19,059 bases of DNA, taken from positions 1 to 19,059 of the forward strand of contig DYDN01000005.1 of assembly GCA_020717885.1 (NCBI GenBank), written 5' to 3'. Positions 13,543 to 19,059 of the stretch are shown here, piece by piece (the first letter of the stretch is position 1; each line of letters starts with the position of its first letter). The stretch comes from Candidatus Forterrea sp. (lineage in GTDB: Archaea; Iainarchaeota; Iainarchaeia; Iainarchaeales; JAAZKV01). Both the position numbers and the translations under genes were made by a program. The notes under the pieces were generated by a model that did no database searches, had not been told where the DNA came from, and worked only from the letters and a program-made list of their open reading frames with translations.

Positions 13543-14150
13543 CCTTTGCTTTTATGTATAGGTTTTTAACGCCTTAAAGGGAAAAAGAAGCCCAAATAAG
13601 GCTTATTTCACTCACTTCGTTGATTGTAGAACTATGCAAAGTACGTTAAACACGCTTTAAACCCAAATATAACCAACCTGACGTAAAAAAACAGGACTTT
13701 CACTAGTGAAAAGTGTTAAAATAGCTTATTTTGATAGTTCTGGGCTTTTATTAGCCTTGTTTTGACGTTTTTGCCCCCACCCCCCTCAGAAGGCATATTT
13801 TTATTATGTTGAAGAACAAATTGTTGATTTTTATGCAAAAAGGATGAAATGCGTCAAATCCGTAATTAAACACAAAATAACCCTAATTATACATTAAGAA
13901 ATGAAGTGATTTTGAGGGTTTTGGGCAAAGTTCGCACACCAAATATTTCAAAACATGAACTAACATAACAAACTAGTGATCGATATTGGCAAATGGTGAC
14001 GAAAGTTGACGAGTGGTGAGGGCAATTGATTAGTGAGGAAACGATACGAAGTTTATACACTTTATAAAAAAAGTAATGGTTTTTGGTGAGCGCAGATATG
14101 GAAAAACATTCAAGTAAAGGCACTTAGTTGGTCTCTAATTCAACCAAGAA
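13543..14150. other. About 600 gene-free bases between ftsZ and vapC
   Basis: No convincing gene. A hairpin is formed by GCCTTA/TAAGGC with an inner GGG/CCC (13571-13602), and there is a perfect 14-bp palindrome TTTCACTAGTGAAA (13698-13711). A TATA-like TTTATAAA (14061-14068), a GGTGAG site (14085-14090) and an ATG at 14098 lead only to a nine-codon ORF (MEKHSSKGT). A 78-codon minus-strand frame at 13887-14123 has no ribosome site, a skewed composition and no recognisable motif, and I do not believe it. Confidence 0.6.
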
Positions 14151-14540
14151 TTATTTTAGTAGAATTGTGTTTGGCCCAGCCAAATGAGTATCCTTAGTGA
14201 TAATGGTCGCCTTGTTCTTTTCCGCCAAGGTAAGGATTATCGCATCAACTAAACTAAAGTGGGGAATTATCTTCCTTAACTCAGCATGCTTTTTACCTGC
14301 CTCAAAGTAATATTCTTTTGTTTCAATTGGAGGAACACACTTTCGTAGGGGCGGGTGCACTATTAAGGGACTAAACCCTAATCGTATTGATTTGCTTATT
14401 ACCTCACTTGCAACAACATTAGGCAGCACAATAAGCACATCCGGAGAATCATCAATCATGCTGCTGACTCTTTTTCCTAAATCAGAGCCAAGGAAGTATT
14501 CTATCCATGCGGAAGTATCAAGTAAAAGGCGCTGGCGCAT
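14151..14540 (-). CDS. vapC: VapC-type PIN-domain toxin, 129 aa
   Basis: A PIN-domain ribonuclease, the toxin half of a VapBC module, which cleaves tRNA or rRNA when not held by its antitoxin. The four acidic active-site residues are present: Asp8 (LLDTSAWIEY), Glu46 (VASEVIS), Asp99 (SLVDAIIL) and Asp117 (ITKDTHL). The length is normal for VapC. Its ATG comes six bases after the vapB stop, and the GAGTGA that includes that stop serves as its ribosome site, so translation is coupled. The cellular target cannot be read from sequence. Confidence 0.88.
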   Translation of the reverse strand: MRQRLLLDTSAWIEYFLGSDLGKRVSSMIDDSPDVLIVLPNVVASEVISKSIRLGFSPLIVHPPLRKCVPPIETKEYYFEAGKKHAELRKIIPHFSLVDAIILTLAEKNKATIITKDTHLAGPNTILLK

Positions 14541-14546
14541 TTAAAG

Positions 14547-14762
14547 TCACTCGCCCCATTCCGCCCACATTTCTTCCCGCTCTTCTCTCGTAAAAGGGGT
14601 AAGTCCCTTTCCCTTAAAAATACCAAAGTAGCTCTTCATTGGTTTTGACACCTCAAGCAAAACCTGTTCATTTTCCTTAAGTCCAAGAGCATTAACCATC
14701 TCTTTAGGGATTGTAGCAACCAAAGAACCACCCACTTTTCGCACCTTAACAAATTCACCCAC
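14547..14762 (-). CDS. vapB: VapB-type AbrB-fold antitoxin, 71 aa
   Basis: The N-terminal half is a SpoVT/AbrB swapped-hairpin DNA-binding domain (VKVRKVGGSLVATIPKEMVNALGLKENEQVLLEV). The C-terminal half (FKGKGLTPFTREEREEMWAEWGE) is an acidic, tryptophan-containing tail of the kind that wraps around the toxin. The start is GTG at 14762, with GGTGAT three bases upstream. It is the first gene of the operon, followed after six bases by vapC. VapB normally represses its own promoter, and the palindrome at 14785-14802 is the obvious candidate site. Confidence 0.87.
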   Translation of the reverse strand: MGEFVKVRKVGGSLVATIPKEMVNALGLKENEQVLLEVSKPMKSYFGIFKGKGLTPFTREEREEMWAEWGE

Positions 14763-14784
14763 AAAATCACCAACACAACAATTT

Positions 14785-14802
14785 AGTATAATAAATTATA
14801 CT
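14785..14802. promoter_or_regulatory. Palindromic operator candidate of vapBC
   Basis: AGTATAAT-AA-ATTATACT is a perfect 8-bp inverted repeat with a two-base centre, 23 bases before the vapB start. It also contains TATA-like sequence, so a VapB(C) complex bound here would block the basal transcription factors. The repeat is seen; the binding is inferred from the known autoregulation of VapBC families. Confidence 0.55.
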
Positions 14803-14952
14803 CAAAGTTATATTTAATGATTTTGGTTGAACAACACGAGAACCAATGCGCCGGCGGTTCCTCGCCTGCGATTCCCCAATAAATGCTTTACCCAAATTCT
14901 TTAGAGTTTCTTCCAAATCAATCACCACACACACCACAATTCTTCGAATCAG

Positions 14953-15222
14953 TCAATAAAGAATCCGCCCCAGTCTTATTAATACAAGGCTTCGCACTAC
15001 CCTTATCACAACAAACCCTATTGCCGCAAAGTAAATGCTAATAGAATATAGACTTAACTCAATCAAATAAACAATAAAGGCCGCAATAAAGCTAATTAGC
15101 CCCTGAACAAACTGATTCTCCAAGAATACCTCTTCAACAGCATCAGCATCATAAATAATCTTTGCTTCTACCGTGTGAAGACTTGTTCCTTTTTCTTTGC
15201 TTTTACCATACAAATACCACAT
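14953..15222 (-). CDS. Short hydrophobic protein, possible HD-hydrolase remnant, 89 aa
   Basis: Uncertain gene. The first ~35 residues (YGKSKEKGTSLHTVEAKIIYDADAVEEV) resemble the E-A-K-I-x-x-D-A-D segment of HD-domain phosphohydrolases, but the preceding HD motif is absent. From residue ~40 the sequence is almost wholly hydrophobic (LISFIAAFIVYLIELSLYSISIYFAAIGFVVIRVV), giving one long or two short membrane helices with a basic end, unlike HD proteins. I use ATG 15222; a TTG at 15228 is also in frame. No ribosome site is evident. It begins 36 bases after the histone stop, so it could be read from that transcript. It may be a real small membrane protein or a decayed gene whose frame happens to stay open. 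Confidence 0.35.
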   Translation of the reverse strand: MWYLYGKSKEKGTSLHTVEAKIIYDADAVEEVFLENQFVQGLISFIAAFIVYLIELSLYSISIYFAAIGFVVIRVVRSLVLIRLGRILY

Positions 15223-15258
15223 CCACAACTTAAATCAAATTACTTTACATTCTGCACC

Positions 15259-15462
15259 CTACTTCTTCAACGCGAGCCGAATATCCTCATCCGTAACAGT
15301 TTTTCTCCCTGCGTGCTTTGAGAAAACAGCCGCCTGCTGAGCTACTTTCATTCCTTCTTCTTCCAAATAATTACCAAGTTCCTTTGTAGCGCTCTCGCTT
15401 ACCCTCACACCCGTGGCTTTTCTAATAATCCTATCAACCGCCGCTAATGGCAATTCACTCAT
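15259..15462 (-). CDS. Archaeal histone
   Basis: A 67-residue histone-fold protein that packages DNA as dimers and longer polymers. The three helices and two loops are clear: LPLAAVDRIIRKATG, then VSESATKELGNYLEEEGMKVAQQAAVFSKHAGRKT, then VTDEDIRLALKK. The DNA-contacting arginine and KHAGRKTVTDEDI loop of archaeal histones are intact, and there is no tail. ATG 15462 follows a GGTGATG site. Its promoter (15517-15524) is divergent from that of hef. Confidence 0.95.
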   Translation of the reverse strand: MSELPLAAVDRIIRKATGVRVSESATKELGNYLEEEGMKVAQQAAVFSKHAGRKTVTDEDIRLALKK

Positions 15463-15516
15463 TCACATCACCTAAATAGCAAAACAAACCTTGCTTTTAT
15501 AATAAAAACTTAAAAG

Positions 15517-15524
15517 AATATAAA
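15517..15524 (-). promoter_or_regulatory. TATA box of the histone gene
   Basis: TTTATATT on the minus strand, flanked by CC/AA like a BRE. Transcription should start around 15495, leaving a leader of about 33 bases with the GGTGATG ribosome site. Confidence 0.55.
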
Positions 15525-15589
15525 GGTTGGCTTTTTGGGTAGAAAAAAGCGATTAAAGGAATTTGATGCCGGCAATTCACTTCGAGAGC

Positions 15590-15597
15590 TTTTAAAA
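15590..15597 (+). promoter_or_regulatory. TATA box of hef
   Basis: TTTTAAAA, ending 22 bases before ATG 15620. With no SD before the ATG, the transcript is probably leaderless. Confidence 0.5.
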
Positions 15598-15619
15598 ACC
15601 ATCAAACCAATAACTATTC

Positions 15620-17998
15620 ATGTCCTTCATTAAGCATAACCTGATTAAACTGGATAGCGTTGAGGCGAGGCTCTATCAGGAAGTGATTGTTACACGGGTA
15701 GTTGAGAAGGGGAACACTTTAGTAGTTGCACCTACCGCGCTAGGAAAAACGATTGTTGCAGTAATGCTTGCGGCGTATGTACTTGAAAATAAGCCAACTT
15801 CAAAAATACTTTTCCTTGCGCCAACAAAGCCGCTTGCGGTTCAGCACGAGAAGAGCTTTAAGAAATTCCTAAAAATTCCAGAAGAAAAGATTATTTCAAT
15901 AACAGGAAGCACTCCGGCAAAACAAAGAGAAGAAATTTACAAAAATAAAACAATAATTAATGCTACCCCGCAAACAATTGAGAATGATTTACTTTCAGGA
16001 AGAATTTCACTAAAGGATTTTGGGCTTGTTATTTTTGATGAAGCGCACAGAGCAATTGGGGATTATGCCTATGTGTTTGTTGCGCTGCAACTCCAAAAAC
16101 AAAATCCGAATTGTTTAACACTCGCACTCACAGCAAGCCCCGGAAGCGAGGCAGAACACATACAAGATGTGTGCAAAAACCTTTTCATAAAAAATATTGA
16201 GATAAAAGATGCCGCCGATTCTGATGTAAAACCATATGTAAATGAAATTGATATTGATTGGGTAAAAGTTGATCTCCCCGCGGATTTTATTAAAATAAAA
16301 AAACATTTAGAAGAATTTCAAACCTCACAATTAAAAGTTCTCAAAGGGCTTGGGTTCGCTGTGACTGAGAATAGAAGATATTGGAATAAATTCAAACTAC
16401 TTGAAATGCAATCAAACATCAGCAAAAGAATTATCTCACACGGACGCTCACAGCCAAGTTTATTCTTCGCAGCGAGCAAATGCGCCGCGCTTTTGAAAGT
16501 TTCTCATGCGGAGGAATTAATTGAAACCCAAGGAATTGGGGCGCTGAATAATTATTTTGATAAGTTAATTGAGGAAGCGCGAATTGGAAAAAGCAAAGCC
16601 GCAAGGGCAATCACAATGGATGACAATATAAAACAGGCAATTGCGCTTACACACAAATTATTTGAGGAGAAAATACGGCACCCCAAGTACGCGGAGCTGA
16701 AGAAAATTGTTTTACGTCAGCTTGAAGCGCAGCCCGAGAGCAAAATAATTGTTTTCAATCACTACCGCGATTCCATTCGCGAGGTTGTGGAGTTTTTGAA
16801 CTCTGCGGAGGAAAAAGGCGCGGAGAAAATTAAAGCAACTAAATTCATCGGGCAGGCAACAAAGGGAACTGAAAAAGGGATGAACCAAAAATTACAACAA
16901 GAAGTGCTTGAGGAACTTAGAAGCGGAAAACACAATATTTTGGTTACTTCTTCGGTGGCGGAAGAGGGGCTTGATATTCCAAACGTGGAACTGGTTGTAT
17001 TCTTTGAGCCAGTTCCAAGCGAAATACGCACAATCCAACGAAGAGGAAGAACGGGGAGATTTGGAAAAGGAAAAGCAATTATTTTAATGGCGAGAAATAC
17101 ACGCGATGAGGCGTTCTATTGGACCGCACGCTCAAAGGAAAGAAAGATGAAAGAAACATTGCATGAAATGAAGAAAGCGGATACGTTTAACCCCGCTGCA
17201 CCAGAGCAAACACTACTCTCAACATTCACTGAAAGCAAGGGAGAGCAAATAATTATTTTTGTTGACAGCAGGGAACAAGCGTCAACCGTAAACAAAGAAC
17301 TCTTTGGGAAAGAGAAAGTAAAAATTATAATGAAACCGCTTGATATTGGGGATTATGTATTGAGCAAGGATGTTTGTGTTGAGAGAAAAACAATTGATGA
17401 TTTTGTGAACTCGATGGTTGACGGGAGATTATTCTCACAACTCATGAACATGCGGCAAAATTATGCAAAACCTCTAATAATCATTGAAGGAAATATACAG
17501 GGCATGTTTACTTTAAGGAACATTCATAGAAATTCTATTATTGGCGCGCTCACTTCAATTGCCTTGGATTACCAAGTCCCCGCACTAAATACAAAAACCC
17601 CGGCGGAGACAGCAGAATACTTATATGTTATCGCAAAACGCGAGCAAATCGCACGAGATAAAGAAGTACGCTTACGCGTAGGAAGAAAAGGGCTCACACT
17701 TTCAGAACAACAGAGATTCATTACAGAAGGATTACCGCTTGTTGGCCCGCTCCTCGCAAAAGCACTGCTTGAGAAATTTGGCTCAATCAAAGCAATTGCA
17801 AACGCGAGCGAAAAAGAACTCCAAAGTGTTGAGAACTTGGGAAAGAAAAAAGCGAGATTGATAAAAAAGGTTCTTGAGGAAAAGTATGATGACAATAAAA
17901 CTATTTACCTTGAGCCGCAAACAGAACAAAGCGCTGAGAACTTTGGCGAAAATAATGCTGATGAAGTGATTATTGATGAAGTGCCTGTGGATGAATAA
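15620..17998 (+). CDS. hef: Hef helicase-nuclease (XPF/FANCM family)
   Basis: A 792-residue protein that acts on stalled or damaged replication forks. The N-terminal superfamily-2 helicase has motif I APTALGKT (37-44; most relatives have PTGLGKT), DEAH (140-143), TASPG (171-175) and motif VI QRRGRTGR (473-480), with a helical insert between the two RecA folds. The C-terminal part is an active XPF-type nuclease: Asp549 (VDSREQ), GDY (577-579) and E588-R-K590 with Asp594 (ERKTIDDF). Tandem helix-hairpin-helix motifs (705-755) bind DNA, followed by an acidic tail (~756-792). Both enzymatic halves are therefore intact, unlike FANCM-like or XPF-only versions in some archaea. The gene is divergent from the histone. 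Confidence 0.95.
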   Translation: MSFIKHNLIKLDSVEARLYQEVIVTRVVEKGNTLVVAPTALGKTIVAVMLAAYVLENKPTSKILFLAPTKPLAVQHEKSFKKFLKIPEEKIISITGSTPAKQREEIYKNKTIINATPQTIENDLLSGRISLKDFGLVIFDEAHRAIGDYAYVFVALQLQKQNPNCLTLALTASPGSEAEHIQDVCKNLFIKNIEIKDAADSDVKPYVNEIDIDWVKVDLPADFIKIKKHLEEFQTSQLKVLKGLGFAVTENRRYWNKFKLLEMQSNISKRIISHGRSQPSLFFAASKCAALLKVSHAEELIETQGIGALNNYFDKLIEEARIGKSKAARAITMDDNIKQAIALTHKLFEEKIRHPKYAELKKIVLRQLEAQPESKIIVFNHYRDSIREVVEFLNSAEEKGAEKIKATKFIGQATKGTEKGMNQKLQQEVLEELRSGKHNILVTSSVAEEGLDIPNVELVVFFEPVPSEIRTIQRRGRTGRFGKGKAIILMARNTRDEAFYWTARSKERKMKETLHEMKKADTFNPAAPEQTLLSTFTESKGEQIIIFVDSREQASTVNKELFGKEKVKIIMKPLDIGDYVLSKDVCVERKTIDDFVNSMVDGRLFSQLMNMRQNYAKPLIIIEGNIQGMFTLRNIHRNSIIGALTSIALDYQVPALNTKTPAETAEYLYVIAKREQIARDKEVRLRVGRKGLTLSEQQRFITEGLPLVGPLLAKALLEKFGSIKAIANASEKELQSVENLGKKKARLIKKVLEEKYDDNKTIYLEPQTEQSAENFGENNADEVIIDEVPVDE

Positions 17999-18026
17999 AT
18001 CGCACTAATTAATTGCCAGAAAACTA

Positions 18027-18034
18027 ATTTATAC
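18027..18034 (+). promoter_or_regulatory. TATA box of the 218-aa gene
   Basis: ATTTATAC ending 21 bases before ATG 18056, consistent with a leaderless transcript and separate from hef. Confidence 0.5.
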
Positions 18035-18055
18035 TACAAGCAACTCATTCTTTGT

Positions 18056-18712
18056 ATGCTAAGCTTTCGGAGAATAAGGAGAAGAACAAAACAAGTTGCT
18101 CTGTGCGCAGTAAGAGTCGGCAGAGAGAAAGCATATGACTGGCATTATTACTTTGCACACAAAAAGGGTCACCATCCTTCAAGATTTGCCACTGGGGGGC
18201 ATGATGCTTGCCAAAAATATGGAAAAGGATTTGAGAAATTCTTTAAAGAACTTACACTGCACGCGGGGCCAAAAACAAGGAGAGAATATTTCGTGCGGTA
18301 TGGATTAAATATCTTTGAATCAGAAACTGCATTACAACTTTATTTAAATGGTGGATGGCCCTACCCGCTCGCGCATGTTGCAATTGGTTTTCAAAAAAAT
18401 ACTTTAATTATTGAAGCAATGCAAACAACAAAGAAACATCGAAGAAAAAATCTAAATGAATTCCGAAGAGTAGCAAAAGAGCTGCCGCTTGATTTTCTGC
18501 TCAAGCAGGCAGAACAAACTGCAAAAAAAGCCGGACTTAAGGAAGTTAGAATCCGAAGACCCGAAACACTTTACTATTACGCAAAACCCGCACGGCATGA
18601 TGGATTGACTCTTGAACAATTACAGAGAAATATGCGAATACTGTATGGTAGAATCGCAAGAGCAAATGGGTACAAAAAAGAATTATTTTTTTATACGAAA
18701 AGAATTGCCTAA
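18056..18712 (+). CDS. Conserved-looking hypothetical protein, 218 aa
   Basis: I do not recognise the family. The N-terminus is very basic (MLSFRRIRRRTKQ) and is followed by a segment rich in His, Tyr and Trp (YDWHYYFAHKKGHHPSRFATGGHDACQKYGKGF). A strand-rich centre (GWPYPLAHVAIGFQKNTLIIEAMQTT) leads to a basic helical region (KKHRRKNLNEFRRVAKELP). The last third (AGLKEVRIRRPETLYYYAKPARHDG) resembles a Rossmann-like edge with a conserved R-x-R-P. The composition suggests a soluble nucleotide- or RNA-binding protein, but no catalytic motif is diagnostic. ATG 18056 fits a leaderless start. The stop lies 47 bases before the next gene. Confidence 0.65.
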   Translation: MLSFRRIRRRTKQVALCAVRVGREKAYDWHYYFAHKKGHHPSRFATGGHDACQKYGKGFEKFFKELTLHAGPKTRREYFVRYGLNIFESETALQLYLNGGWPYPLAHVAIGFQKNTLIIEAMQTTKKHRRKNLNEFRRVAKELPLDFLLKQAEQTAKKAGLKEVRIRRPETLYYYAKPARHDGLTLEQLQRNMRILYGRIARANGYKKELFFYTKRIA

Positions 18713-18759
18713 GCGGATTGTTATTAAATACTTTAATGGTATTATCTTTGTGATGATAA

Positions 18760-18960
18760 ATGGGTTTTCTTGCTTCACTATTAAGACCATTTCAATTCGC
18801 TGAGAGAAAATTAAAGGAAGCAACAAAAAGAAGACTTGCGCCAGAAGATATGGCGCTTATCCGAACGCGGGGCGAGATTCCGATTAAACAAAGACACAGG
18901 ACAGGTATGTTGCGGATGTATTTACAACACACAAAGAAGGATTTCTACACATTAAGATAA
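18760..18960 (+). CDS. Small basic hypothetical protein, 66 aa
   Basis: A 66-residue basic protein without recognised motifs. It begins with a short hydrophobic stretch (MGFLASLLRPFQFAE), then helices rich in Lys and Arg (KLKEATKRRLAPEDMALIRTRGEIP and KQRHRTGMLRMYLQHTKKDFY). A GTGATGATA ribosome site sits just before ATG 18760, and an AT-rich TAAATACTTTAA element about 20 bases further upstream may give it its own promoter. It follows the 218-aa gene on the same strand and could be in one operon with it. A role on nucleic acid is possible from charge only. Confidence 0.5.
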   Translation: MGFLASLLRPFQFAERKLKEATKRRLAPEDMALIRTRGEIPIKQRHRTGMLRMYLQHTKKDFYTLR

Positions 18961-19018
18961 CTGCCCGTAACCCAACAGGGATACTACCAACCTCAATAGT
19001 AACAAGAAGGTGGCTTTG

Positions 19019-19059
19019 TTGAAAGTCTTTGTTTTTAGGGGAGAATTTTGTTGCCTTAA
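19019..19059 (+). CDS. Possible start of a gene cut by the right edge
   Basis: A GGTGG site at 19009-19013 precedes an in-frame TTG at 19019 that opens LKVFVFRGEFCCL and runs off the window. The opening residues faintly recall the N-terminus of small archaeal ribosomal proteins such as L18Ae, but 13 residues are far too few for a call. Confidence 0.2.
   Translation, partial: MKVFVFRGEFCCL

Noticed and set aside
13887..14123. 78-codon minus-strand ORF
   Set aside because: No ribosome site or suitable TATA box, skewed composition, no motif, and it lies in a non-coding region with plus-strand promoter-like signals.
18612..18803. 63-codon ORF overlapping the end of the 218-aa gene and the start of the 66-aa gene
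   Set aside because: Out of frame with two better-supported genes; the initiation context is weak.
1..19059. CRISPR array, rRNA operon or complete insertion sequence
   Set aside because: No regularly spaced direct repeats, no rRNA sequence, and the only transposase is a catalytically empty remnant.

Overview
The window reads as a stretch of archaeal chromosome. It holds ribosomal protein L40e, an archaeal histone, FEN-1 with a PCNA-binding tail, a full-length Hef helicase-nuclease, archaeal-type FtsZ, a UbiA-family prenyltransferase of the kind that makes archaeal ether lipids, a site-2 protease, and a tRNA-Glu without an encoded CCA. TATA boxes lie about 21-28 bases before many start codons (leaderless transcripts), while other genes use GTGAT/GGTGA Shine-Dalgarno (SD) sites. 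Several short, lineage-specific proteins and compact spacing suggest a small-genome (DPANN-like) archaeon; that lineage call is inference.

Bases 1-4417 look like accessory DNA: two overlapping genes of unknown function, a small AbrB-like protein facing a transposase remnant across a 16-bp inverted repeat, an unknown 382-residue protein whose N-terminus faintly resembles a prohead protease, a small membrane protein, and a tyrosine recombinase interrupted by one in-frame TAA. The recombinase lies just beyond the 3' end of tRNA-Glu (4418-4490), the classical layout of an element integrated at a tRNA. No duplicated tRNA end is visible, so the far end would lie left of the window.

Bases 4632-9383 are a housekeeping block: L40e, then a probable operon of a zinc-ribbon peptide, the prenyltransferase and a HAD hydrolase on the plus strand, then FEN-1 and a kinase-like protein on the minus strand. 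The 529-bp gap after FEN-1 holds a promoter, two strong hairpins and a T-tract, together a candidate small RNA. A small basic coiled-coil gene follows.

Bases 9384-13482 run on the minus strand: FtsZ with a clear terminator, an ORF6N-domain protein carrying two adjacent perfect palindromes in its coding sequence, an orphan HicB-like protein, and the site-2 protease. About 600 gene-free bases lie upstream of ftsZ.

Bases 14151-19059 hold a VapBC toxin-antitoxin pair with a palindromic operator candidate, a short membrane ORF that may be an HD-hydrolase relic, a histone divergent from Hef, two unknown genes, and possibly the first codons of another gene at the right edge. No CRISPR array and no complete insertion sequence is present. 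The strongest unexplained signals are the covarying palindromes in the ORF6N gene, the candidate small RNA at about 8670-8801, and the nonsense-split integrase.
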